Assembly (NCBI RefSeq): GCF_030515985.1
Contig: NZ_CP100376.1
Span: 1,790,606-1,800,698 of the forward strand
Direction of reading: 5' to 3'
DNA from: Corynebacterium accolens
Lineage (GTDB): Bacteria; Actinomycetota; Actinomycetes; Mycobacteriales; Mycobacteriaceae
DNA: 10,093 bases
Shown here: piece after piece, positions 1-5,239 of the stretch
Layout: every line of letters starts with the position of its first letter
How positions within the stretch are numbered: the first letter of the stretch is position 1
Notes under the pieces: model-generated
Told to the model about the DNA's origin: nothing
Databases searched by the model: none
The model's input: the letters and a program-made list of their open reading frames with translations, nothing else
Program-made: the position numbers and the translations under genes

Positions 1-269
1 CCTGCCGCAACGTTATCGCCGATGCCGGATACGGCGACTACTTCGTCCACTCCACCGGGCACGGCGTGGGCTTGGACGTGCATGAAGCACCCTTTGCCGC
101 CACGACCGGTAAGGGCGAGCTGGCGCCAGGGATGACGCTGACCATCGAACCGGGCGTGTATGTGCCGGGCAAGGGCGGCGTGCGCATCGAAGATACGCTG
201 ATTATCACCGATGGAGCCCCGAAGATCATTACCGCCGCCTCCAAGGACTTTACTGAGCTGCCCGCATAG
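1..269 (+). CDS. pepQ: Xaa-Pro dipeptidase/aminopeptidase (peptidase M24), C-terminal part
   Basis: This is the 3' end of a gene that begins before the window; the reading frame is open from base 3 and stops with TAG at 267-269. The visible ~88 residues are the C-terminal half of the pita-bread fold of M24 metallopeptidases, which release residues N-terminal to proline in the cytoplasm. Three of the five expected metal ligands are visible: the His of HSTGHGVGLDVHE, the Glu of TIEPGVY and the Glu of VRIEDT. The two Asp ligands would lie upstream. The protein ends about 20 residues after the last ligand segment, normal for the family. It is followed by efp about 140 bp downstream, an order known from corynebacteria. 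Family assignment is firm; the exact name (PepQ versus PepP) is inferred from the neighbourhood. Confidence 0.88.
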   Translation, partial: CRNVIADAGYGDYFVHSTGHGVGLDVHEAPFAATTGKGELAPGMTLTIEPGVYVPGKGGVRIEDTLIITDGAPKIITAASKDFTELPA

Positions 270-358
270 GTAGGCTTGGCCCCTGCGGCTCCTCCCTTTC
301 TTGGGAAGAGATTTTAGGGGGTACCGGTGGCCTGCGGGTGCGGGCTATCCGGTAGGCT

Positions 359-398
359 TATACTTTGCTTTCAACCTTTCAACCACAATATTCGGGAG
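359..398 (+). promoter_or_regulatory. Probable efp promoter -10 element and ribosome binding site
   Basis: TATACT at 359-364 is a good actinobacterial -10 hexamer. No convincing -35 is seen at the expected distance, which is common in this group. A GGGAG Shine-Dalgarno sequence at 394-398 lies 10 nt before the ATG at 409. The in-frame upstream start at 301 would read through this promoter and add residues with no resemblance to EF-P, so the 409 start is preferred. The rest of the pepQ-efp gap (270-358) shows only a weak four-pair hairpin (293-306). Confidence 0.5.
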
Positions 399-408
399 TT
401 TAACCGCA

Positions 409-972
409 ATGGCTGATACTACTGATTTCAAGAACGGACTCGTTCTCAAGATTGACAACAAGCTGATGCAGATCACCGAGTTTCAGCATGTTAAGCCGGG
501 CAAGGGCCCAGCATTCGTGCGCACCAAGCTGAAGGACGTCGTCTCCGGAAAGACCGTGGACAAGACCTGGAACTCGGGTGTCAAGGTAGAAACCGCCACG
601 GTGGACCGCCGCGACATGACCTACCTGTACAACGACGGCACCAGCTATGTCGTCATGGATGAAAAGACCTTCGAGCAGTTTGAGCTTTCGCCGGATAAGT
701 TCGGCGATGCCGCACGTTTCCTGCTGGAAAACATGCGCGTGCAGGTCTCCTTCTACGAGGATGAGGCATTGTTCGCGGAGCTTCCTATCTCCGTCGACCT
801 CAAGGTAGAGCACACCGAGCCAGGCCTGCAGGGTGACCGTTCCTCCGGCGGCACCAAGCCCGCCACGCTCGAGACCGGCGCCGAGATCCAGGTCCCGCTG
901 TTCATTGAAATCGGCAATGTACTAAAGATCGATACCCGCACCGGCGAGTACCTGTCCCGCGTCAACAACTAG
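409..972 (+). CDS. efp: Translation elongation factor P
   Basis: The gene encodes 187 residues, the usual EF-P length, starting with [13 protein letters not shown] binds between the P and E sites of the ribosome and relieves stalling at consecutive prolines. The N-terminal KOW-like domain contains the tip loop PGKGP, with Lys32 at the position that other bacteria modify with beta-lysine or rhamnose-type groups. The two OB-like domains follow, with conserved stretches such as [19 protein letters not shown] and a C-terminal [10 protein letters not shown], the typical EF-P ending. The PGKGP loop is, from established knowledge, the form found in an actinobacterial EF-P subfamily reported to work without lysine modification. 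The ATG at 409 is chosen because of length, the GGGAG site and the upstream promoter. nusB follows after 9 bp, so the two are very likely cotranscribed. Confidence 0.97.
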   Translation: MADTTDFKNGLVLKIDNKLMQITEFQHVKPGKGPAFVRTKLKDVVSGKTVDKTWNSGVKVETATVDRRDMTYLYNDGTSYVVMDEKTFEQFELSPDKFGDAARFLLENMRVQVSFYEDEALFAELPISVDLKVEHTEPGLQGDRSSGGTKPATLETGAEIQVPLFIEIGNVLKIDTRTGEYLSRVNN

Positions 973-981
973 GGCCTTATC

Positions 982-1620
982 TTGTCTGATAACACTGCTA
1001 AGCGGGATATCAATCATAAACGGCATACCGCGCGCTACCGGGCGCGCCGGCGCGCAGCGGATATCCTCTATGAAGCGGAGAACCGGGACGTCGATCCCGT
1101 CGCCATTGTTGAGGATCGCGTTGCTTTGGCGCGCGAGGATCGCCACGCTGTAGCGCCCATCGCGGACTACACCAAGGTCATCGTCCAAGGCGTAGCAGAA
1201 GAGCTAGACGCTATCGATGACACGATCTCGCGTTACCTTTCCCAGAATTGGGAGTTGCACCGCATCCCCGCCGTCGACCGCGCTATCCTGCGCCTTTCGG
1301 TCTGGGAGCTATTGTTTAATCCGGATGTTCCCACCGCGACGGCCGTCGTGGAGGGCGTGGAGCTGGCCTCGCAGTATTCCCACGATCAAGCCGCACCGTA
1401 TATCCACGCGGTCTTGGATGACGTCGCGCAATCTCGTTCCGAGCTAAGCCCGATGAATAACGGCGGCGATGAGGAAGAAAGCGACGCCGCGGGATCCGAA
1501 GACTCCCATGCGGACCCTGCGGCTTCGACGCACGCAGAGGCGCCAGGGGAGTCAGAGGAGCCCGAAGAGTCAGCCCCGGCTGCGGAAGCGGAAGCAGACG
1601 CGGAAGAGGAAAACTCCTAA
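982..1620 (+). CDS. nusB: Transcription antitermination factor NusB with acidic tail
   Basis: The start is TTG at 982, nine bases after the efp stop, giving 212 residues. NusB binds boxA RNA with NusE (S10) in the antitermination complex acting on rRNA operons. Family hallmarks are visible: the N-terminal Arg-rich helix ([17 protein letters not shown], about residues 17-33), [19 protein letters not shown] (about 94-112), the [13 protein letters not shown] segment (about 121-133) and [10 protein letters not shown] (about 140-149). The globular domain ends near residue 155. The remaining ~57 residues are almost only Glu, Ala, Asp, Ser and Pro, so probably disordered and strongly acidic; most NusB proteins are about 140-160 residues, so this is an extension. 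No strong Shine-Dalgarno precedes the TTG, and translation may depend on coupling with efp. Identity is secure; the role of the tail is unknown. Confidence 0.95.
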   Translation: MSDNTAKRDINHKRHTARYRARRRAADILYEAENRDVDPVAIVEDRVALAREDRHAVAPIADYTKVIVQGVAEELDAIDDTISRYLSQNWELHRIPAVDRAILRLSVWELLFNPDVPTATAVVEGVELASQYSHDQAAPYIHAVLDDVAQSRSELSPMNNGGDEEESDAAGSEDSHADPAASTHAEAPGESEEPEESAPAAEAEADAEEENS

Positions 1621-1635
1621 ATCAAACCGTTCCCC

Positions 1636-1664
1636 GTCTCCCGCTGCGCTATGCCGCGGGAGAC
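1636..1664 (+). terminator. Hairpin after nusB, possible terminator without U-tract
   Basis: GTCTCCCGC at 1636-1644 is perfectly complementary to GCGGGAGAC at 1656-1664, giving a nine-pair stem with an 11-nt loop starting 15 bp after the nusB stop. It could end the efp-nusB transcript. No T-run follows, so it may instead act as a 3' stabilising hairpin or a pause site. Confidence 0.45.
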
Positions 1665-1674
1665 AGCCGGTTCG

Positions 1675-1703
1675 CACGGCCCCAACCGTGGCGTTTGTAC
1701 AAT
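1675..1703 (+). promoter_or_regulatory. Probable ppk2 promoter, -10 with possible operator
   Basis: TACAAT at 1698-1703 fits an actinobacterial -10 element. A start of transcription seven to eight bases downstream would fall at or beside the A of the ATG at 1711, which suggests a leaderless mRNA. No good -35 is seen. An inverted repeat CACGG/CCGTG (1675-1679 and 1686-1690) sits where the -35 and spacer would be and could be an operator, but five pairs is little evidence. Confidence 0.4.
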
Positions 1704-1710
1704 GATTGCC

Positions 1711-2565
1711 ATGGGTAAATTTAAGATCAAAGATGCGCTCGACCTCCGCGCCGGAAAGACCTTTCAGCTTGCCGATGTCGATCCCACGGCGACTCCAGGA
1801 TTCGATGGCTCAAAGTCTGACTTAGAAGACCGCTTCAAACACTATGACGATGAGCTCTATGATTTGCAGGAGCGCCTTTTTGCTAATGGCAGGGCGCATG
1901 CCGATGATGCACCCTCGCTTTTAGTAGTCCTGCAAGGAATGGATACCTCCGGCAAAGGCGGGGCCATTCGCCATGTCTTTTCCGTCTTTGATCCGCAGGG
2001 CACGAAGACCGTCGGTTTTGGCAAGCCGACGGAAGAGGAAATGAAACACGATTTCCTGTGGCGCATCCGCAAACACGATCCGGTTCCTGGGCAAGTCGTG
2101 GCCTTTGACCGGTCCCACTACGAAGACGTGCTGATTCAACGCGTGCACGAGTGGGGGGATGAGGAAGAGATCGACCGCCGCTTTGAGGCGATTCGTGAGT
2201 ATGAGCAAGAGCTCGCCGGAAAGCGGGTAAAGATCTTGAAGGTCTTTTTGCACATCTCGCCGGAGTTCCAAAAGGAAAACCTCATTGAGCGGACCGAGCG
2301 CGAGGATAAGTACTGGAAGTACGATCCTTCAGATCTTGAAGAGCGCGGCTATTGGAATAAATACATGGCGGCCTATGAGGATGCCATCCGCCGGACGGAT
2401 GAGCTTTGGGCGCCGTGGTTTGTTATCCCCACGGATAATAAGAAATACGCGCGCATGGCCTTGAAGTACCTCATTGTTGATGCACTGCGGCACCTGAACC
2501 TGTCGTGGCCTGCGCCCGAATTCGATCCGGAGGCAGAAAAGCAGCGCATCCTCGACGCGGACTAG
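1711..2565 (+). CDS. ppk2: Polyphosphate kinase 2 family protein (PPK2)
   Basis: The protein (284 residues from ATG 1711; 287 from ATG 1702) is a PPK2-family polyphosphate:nucleotide phosphotransferase, transferring phosphate between inorganic polyphosphate and nucleotides in the cytoplasm. The P-loop is LQGMDTSGKGG (about residues 74-84, Lys82). The second phosphate-binding element is AFDRSHYEDV (131-140, Asp133-Arg134). The helical lid follows with LIERTEREDKYWKYDP and the DLEERGYWNKY segment, then APWFVIPTDNKKYARM near the C-terminus. The overall pattern (FGKPTEEE, HDFLWR, RSHYEDVL) resembles PPK2 proteins that phosphorylate AMP and ADP, but the P-loop has GKGG where those I recall have GKDG, so the class and substrate preference cannot be fixed by eye. 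No Shine-Dalgarno precedes either ATG; the -10 placement favours leaderless translation from 1711. The longer frame back to 1651 runs through the hairpin and is rejected. Confidence 0.9.
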   Translation: MGKFKIKDALDLRAGKTFQLADVDPTATPGFDGSKSDLEDRFKHYDDELYDLQERLFANGRAHADDAPSLLVVLQGMDTSGKGGAIRHVFSVFDPQGTKTVGFGKPTEEEMKHDFLWRIRKHDPVPGQVVAFDRSHYEDVLIQRVHEWGDEEEIDRRFEAIREYEQELAGKRVKILKVFLHISPEFQKENLIERTEREDKYWKYDPSDLEERGYWNKYMAAYEDAIRRTDELWAPWFVIPTDNKKYARMALKYLIVDALRHLNLSWPAPEFDPEAEKQRILDAD

Positions 2566-2576
2566 GCACTAGCCGC

Positions 2577-2606
2577 GGCGCCTAGAGCCCAAGAGGGCAA
2601 GGCGCC
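2577..2606 (+). terminator. Hairpin downstream of ppk2
   Basis: GGCGCC at 2577-2582 can pair with GGCGCC at 2601-2606, and GCCC at 2587-2590 with GGGC at 2595-2598, giving an interrupted stem closed by a four-base AAGA loop, 11 bp after the ppk2 stop. It is followed by CCAAAAA rather than a T-run, so if it terminates ppk2 it is not a classical intrinsic terminator. Confidence 0.3.
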
Positions 2607-2608
2607 CC

Positions 2609-2676
2609 AAAAATCCCCGCACCGTCGCCGCGCCCTAGCACGCGAATGCGCGAGGCGGGGCGAAACAAGTGCGGGG
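2609..2676 (-). terminator. Possible intrinsic terminator of the ybjN pair
   Basis: Read on the minus strand, CCCCGCAC (2676-2669) pairs with GTGCGGGG (2622-2615), and this is directly followed by A and five T (2613-2609). The intervening 46 bases are G+C-rich and can fold further. The position, 24 bp past the stop of the minus-strand ybjN pair and between convergent genes, fits a terminator; the long loop lowers certainty. Confidence 0.45.
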
Positions 2677-2699
2677 GAGAAGGCCTTAGGTAAGGCGGC

Positions 2700-3221
2700 T
2701 TAAGCGTTGTCGGACGGCGTGGAGTTTTCCTCGCTGCCGTTTCCGGCCTTCGCAGCGGTTTCAGATCCGAGCTTGGCCATTTCCTCGGCGGCAGACACCA
2801 TGGCGTCCTGGCCGTTGATGACGGCGTCGACGGCCTTCTTCAAAGCGGTGGTAAGCTGCTCATCGGTCATTCCGGCGGCGGCGGGAATATCGCGCTCGGT
2901 GCGGACGACGAGCATATCGTCGTGCTCAGAAATAACGGCTCGCGCGCCGAATGCGACAGAGTTGATCTGGTTGGCAGCGAGGAAGAGCCCGGCATCGGCC
3001 TTGGAGAACGAGGCATCGGTTGGCACGTCGCAGCGCACGATGATAACGGAATCCAAGACCGCAAACATGGTGGGCAGGCCATTGAGGTTGGCGGTGGCGG
3101 CGTCGATTTCGCCTTCCACCTTGGTTAGCTCAATATCGAAGGTGCCCATGGCAGCAACGACGCGGTCCAGATCGACCTCGGGCAAATTGTTTTCGGTAGA
3201 TGCGGTGGATGCATTAGTCAT
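2700..3221 (-). CDS. YbjN domain-containing protein (second of pair)
   Basis: The protein has 173 residues starting MTNASTAST. The start at 3221 is supported by a strong Shine-Dalgarno sequence, GGGAGGAG, seven bases upstream (3236-3229 on this strand); a longer frame from 3269 has no such support. Residues about 15-140 look like a YbjN fold, an alpha/beta domain resembling type III secretion chaperones: an N-terminal helix, strands such as TMFAVLDSVIIVRCDVP, the helix ADAGLFLAANQINSVAFGA, a strand pair including DMLVVRTERDIP, and a long helix with MTDEQLTTALKKAVDAVING. The last ~30 residues are low-complexity Ala/Ser/Glu/Gly and probably disordered. No signal peptide or membrane segment is seen, so it is probably cytoplasmic. 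The biochemical role of these proteins is not established. Its start overlaps the stop of the preceding gene by eight bases, so the two are translationally coupled and may form a heterodimer. Confidence 0.8.
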   Translation of the reverse strand: MTNASTASTENNLPEVDLDRVVAAMGTFDIELTKVEGEIDAATANLNGLPTMFAVLDSVIIVRCDVPTDASFSKADAGLFLAANQINSVAFGARAVISEHDDMLVVRTERDIPAAAGMTDEQLTTALKKAVDAVINGQDAMVSAAEEMAKLGSETAAKAGNGSEENSTPSDNA

Positions 3222-3705
3222 GGTTATGCTCCTCCCAGGTGACAAGCTGTGGGTAGTGCTCTTCAACAAAAGCCATGGACTGCAGCATGGAGTCCAAGGT
3301 GGACATCACGAAGGCACCGATCTGGTTGCGGGACAGGCCATGGGAAATGTTGATTTCGCGCACGCCGGAGACGGCCAGATTATTTTCGGACGATTCAAAA
3401 AAGCGCAGGGTCGGCGCGAAGTGCTGTTGGTTCCACTTGTTGAGAACCATGAGCAGTTGTGGGCCCTCCGAGGCTGGGGCATTACCGCGCCAGACGGAGT
3501 CCGCCACGAGGACATCGTCACGCACCTGCAGGGCAATAGCGATATTGGAAAAGCCGGTGCGCAGGATCTTTACCGTTTCACCTTCGCCGACGGTCTGTTC
3601 TTCTACGCGGTACTCGAGCTTTTCGGAGTCAAAAATCTCACCGATGCGCTCGAGGGTGACATCCTCAATGGGCGTATCGGGATACAGGGTTGGTTCTTCA
3701 GACAC
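3214..3705 (-). CDS. YbjN domain-containing protein (first of pair)
   Basis: A 163-residue protein begins at GTG 3705 (MSEEPTLYPD). The YbjN pattern is clear: an N-terminal helix ERIGEIFDSEKLEYRVEE, strands KILRTGFSNIAIALQVRDD and VLVADSVWRGNAP, the helix GPQLLMVLNKWNQQHFAPTL, strands RFFESS and NLAVSGVREINIS, then a final helix through QIGAFVMSTLDSMLQSMAFVEEHYPQL. The WNQQHFAP segment corresponds to the conserved helix-end motif of YbjN proteins. No signal peptide, metal site or catalytic motif is visible. Its stop codon lies within the first codons of the next gene (overlap 3214-3221). In corynebacteria such genes commonly occur as tandem pairs, which suggests they arose by duplication and act together; this is inference. 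The upstream 160 bp hold a possible promoter and nothing else clear. Confidence 0.8.
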   Translation of the reverse strand: MSEEPTLYPDTPIEDVTLERIGEIFDSEKLEYRVEEQTVGEGETVKILRTGFSNIAIALQVRDDVLVADSVWRGNAPASEGPQLLMVLNKWNQQHFAPTLRFFESSENNLAVSGVREINISHGLSRNQIGAFVMSTLDSMLQSMAFVEEHYPQLVTWEEHNHD

Positions 3706-3721
3706 GTAAGTAGTCTCAATC

Positions 3722-3748
3722 CATGTACTAATCGGGGATAATGGTCAA
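3722..3748 (-). promoter_or_regulatory. Weak candidate promoter for the ybjN pair
   Basis: On the minus strand TTGACC (3748-3743) is a good -35 hexamer and TACATG (3727-3722) an imperfect -10, separated by 15 bp, shorter than usual. Transcription would start close to the GTG at 3705. No good Shine-Dalgarno is seen before that GTG. Confidence 0.25.
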
Positions 3749-3864
3749 CCCTTTCTAGTTTACCTAACTACACCGGCGCTTTCTGGCAAGTGAGGATTGC
3801 GGCAGGTCTTGTTCACAGTCCGGCACGCGGACCGAAGTACGTGACTGGGGTTGCCCGCAAATCG

Positions 3865-4263
3865 TGGACACGTAGTAGAGCTACCTAGCGGTTAGGCAGC
3901 GATTTTTTCTTCGTTTCTGGTTTGGGTGATGTGATTTTCGAAATCGACAGGGCGGACCATCCCAAGGGCGGAGTGCCGGCGCCGACGGTTGTAGACTACT
4001 TCAATCCAGTAAGCCACAGCCTGACGCGCAGTATCGCGGGTTGCCCAGCGTTTCCGGTCGTAGAACTCGGTCTTAAGCGTCGACCAGAACGACTCGGCCA
4101 TCGCGTTATCGAAACACACCCCAGTGCGCCCTACCGACTGAGCAACCCCTAGGTTGCGGCACACGTCCCAGAGCTGCTCGCTGGTAAATTGTGTTCCCCG
4201 GTCAGCGTGAAACACCAGCCCCTCAGGAACATACCCACGCGTACACACTGCGTGGGCCGTCCA
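3865..4263 (-). mobile_element. IS3-family insertion sequence remnant, transposase 3' end
   Basis: The right terminus is probably at 3865, where TGGACACGTAGTAG begins 27 bp beyond the transposase stop; IS3-family elements start with TG. Only the last ~400 bp of an element normally about 1.2-1.5 kb remain. The first gene (orfA), the first part of orfB, the other inverted repeat and any target duplication are missing, so the copy cannot move by itself. The break is near 4263, where the homologous frame meets a stop. No matching TGTCCA-type inverted end is visible further right in the window. Confidence 0.75.
3892..4263 (-). pseudogene. IS3-family transposase OrfB, C-terminal fragment
   Basis: About 123 codons remain of an integrase-type (rve, DDE) transposase. 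The second catalytic Asp is seen in FHADRGTQFTS and the catalytic Glu in FDNAMAESFWSTLK, with the usual 35-residue spacing region (SEQLWDVCRNLGVAQSVGR) between them. The tail with YWIEVVYNRRRRHSALG is the standard IS3 ending. The first catalytic Asp and the helix-turn-helix part are absent, so the fragment cannot be active. A GTG at 4248 could serve as a start for 118 residues, but there is no reason to think it is expressed. The frame is otherwise intact, so the truncation is probably not very old. Confidence 0.88.
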
Positions 4264-4345
4264 CTAAAGAGTGCCTAAAAACTACCCCCGGTACCCGATA
4301 TCCGCACCGGTCGGTACTCGATACCGCCCTACCGGTACTAAATAG
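4264..4345. other. Junction segment with short direct repeats
   Basis: These ~80 bp lie between the broken transposase and the broken dehydrogenase gene and code for nothing I recognise. CGGTAC occurs at 4289, 4312 and 4333. The first two copies are part of a degenerate 23-bp direct repeat, CGGTAC(C/T)CGATA followed by a CCGC-like stretch and ACCGGT. ACCGGT palindromes sit at 4306-4311 and 4331-4336. It may be a scrap of another mobile element's end or a binding-site cluster carried in with it. Confidence 0.4.
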
Positions 4346-4795
4346 CGTCGCGCGTCAACCTCCATTGAGGACTGGCAGTGGATGTACGAGACCAACGTGC
4401 TCGGCACCGTGCGCATGATTCAGGCGCTCATGCCCAAGTTAGAGCGGGTGCCGGATCTTTCCGGGCTGATTATTAATGTCGGTTCCATTGCCGGCTGGAC
4501 GGTGTACGAAGGCGGTTCAGGCTATAACACCGCGAAGCACGGCGTGCGCGTGATTTCTCGCGCGCTGCGCCTAGAAAACCACGATGTGCGCGTTACCGAG
4601 ATCGATCCTGGCCGCGTGGCCACGGACTTTTCCTTGGTGCGCTTCAAGGGCGATGAGAAACGCGCGGCCAAGGTGTATGACGGCCAGCTCAACCTCGTGG
4701 CAGAGGATATTGCCGAGGCCATCCGCTGGGTTGCTGCCCAACCGGCCCACGTCAACGTGGATACGATGACCATCAAGCCGCGCACGCAAAGCTAG
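4346..4795 (+). pseudogene. Short-chain dehydrogenase/reductase (YdfG-like), N-terminally truncated
   Basis: The open frame starts after a TAG at 4343 and runs to the stop at 4793-4795, about 149 codons of a family normally near 250. Visible are EDWQWMYETNVLGTV (the conserved Asn region), the catalytic Ser in INVGSIAGW, and the catalytic Tyr and Lys in YNTAKHG, followed by ISRALRLE and VRVTEIDPGRVATDFSLVRF. This last part is typical of NADP-dependent 3-hydroxy acid (serine-type) dehydrogenases related to YdfG. The N-terminal Rossmann glycine motif (TGxxxGIG) and the NNAG motif are absent, so the product could not bind its cofactor normally. An ATG at 4382 would give 137 residues but lacks a ribosome binding site. 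The loss coincides with the IS remnant, which implies an IS-associated deletion. Composition is like the housekeeping genes here, so this is resident DNA. Confidence 0.82.
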
Positions 4796-4982
4796 GCTGC
4801 CTTGCTTTCGAGCATCGAACCTTTGATACTCCGGAGTGTAAATGACGATCCCTTTGTAACGACAAGTAAGTTAGAAGAAGAGAGAAAAGGAACCTGAGTT
4901 CTCGATATTGTGCGACAAATATTTATAGAGTTTTGAAAATTTTCTTGAAAGTTCACCAAAAGTTTTGAGCGTTTAAGTAGCA

Positions 4983-4996
4983 GTGCAAACTTGCAC
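4983..4996. repeat. 14-bp palindrome, operator-like
   Basis: GTGCAA (4983-4988) and TTGCAC (4991-4996) are perfectly complementary around AC. The loop is too short for a stable RNA hairpin, so a dimeric DNA-binding protein site is the more natural reading if it has any function. It lies 21 bp before the doubtful small frame at 5017. Confidence 0.35.
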
Positions 4997-5016
4997 GAGA
5001 AGCAGTCAAATAGGAT

Positions 5017-5145
5017 TTGAACAACGAAAATTACTTAGCTGATGTGTTCCGTCGACTTGGAGTGACATGCGAGGATGAACATCGCGAAAACGGATTAAGC
5101 GCTCGCGATTTTCAAATAAATTACGAAGCCTCAAATTTTACTTAG
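5017..5145 (+). CDS. Doubtful small ORF or remnant of a decayed gene
   Basis: A 42-codon frame runs from TTG 5017 to TAG 5145. The translation begins LNNENYLADVFRRLGV and continues with a mixed, protein-like composition including an Arg/Glu-rich middle. It stands out because the surrounding sequence is stop-rich. AGGA at 5012-5015 is too close to the TTG to be a normal ribosome binding site, and a stop codon lies two codons upstream. I recognise no family. It may be the leftover of a longer gene interrupted on both sides, or chance. Confidence 0.2.
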   Translation: MNNENYLADVFRRLGVTCEDEHRENGLSARDFQINYEASNFT

Positions 5146-5155
5146 TACATGGAAC

Positions 5156-5177
5156 CAAGCTTGGATGATTAAGCTTG
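5156..5177. repeat. Inverted repeat, weak hairpin
   Basis: CAAGCTT at 5156-5162 pairs with AAGCTTG at 5171-5177 around an 8-nt loop. It lies about 60 bp beyond the stop of the minus-strand 450-aa gene and could take part in ending that transcript, but there is no T-run adjacent on either strand. Confidence 0.25.
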
Positions 5178-5239
5178 TGAAGTTTTCTGAGTTTAGATGA
5201 GTTTCACTTCAAAACTACTCTGCCTGTTATGCTCGGTCA

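Larger units (their letters stand above)
4796..5239. other. AT-rich stretch without a convincing gene
   Basis: Composition changes sharply just after the dehydrogenase stop and stays AT-rich to about 6700. I see no RNA gene and no protein gene I can defend here. Visible structures are the palindromes ACTCCGGAGT (4828-4837) and GTGCAA-AC-TTGCAC (4983-4996), a doubtful 42-codon frame (5017-5145), and the inverted repeat CAAGCTT/AAGCTTG (5156-5162 and 5171-5177). It may be decayed accessory DNA or the downstream region of the minus-strand gene that follows. Confidence 0.6.

Noticed and set aside
301..408. N-terminal extension of EF-P from ATG 301
   Set aside because: It would add 36 residues absent from the family and include the -10 element and ribosome binding site of efp.
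3222..3269. Longer start for the second YbjN gene at 3269
   Set aside because: It lies inside the preceding gene without a ribosome binding site, while 3221 has GGGAGGAG at ideal spacing.
2707..3741. 344-codon plus-strand frame opposite the ybjN pair
   Set aside because: It is Ser/Ala-rich shadow translation spanning both minus-strand genes and their overlap; the minus-strand genes have a strong ribosome binding site and recognisable fold pattern.
3818..3832. GTCCG/CGGAC inverted repeat upstream of the ybjN pair
   Set aside because: Five pairs in a G+C-rich gap, far from the likely promoter; not enough to call an operator or terminator.
4258..4262. GTCCA at the edge of the IS remnant as the second inverted repeat end
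   Set aside because: Only five bases match the TGGAC end at 3865, and the matching bases are inside the continuing transposase frame, so chance is more likely than a true terminus.
4289..4336. The CGGTAC repeats as a CRISPR array
   Set aside because: There are only two degenerate full units with no real spacers and no cas genes.
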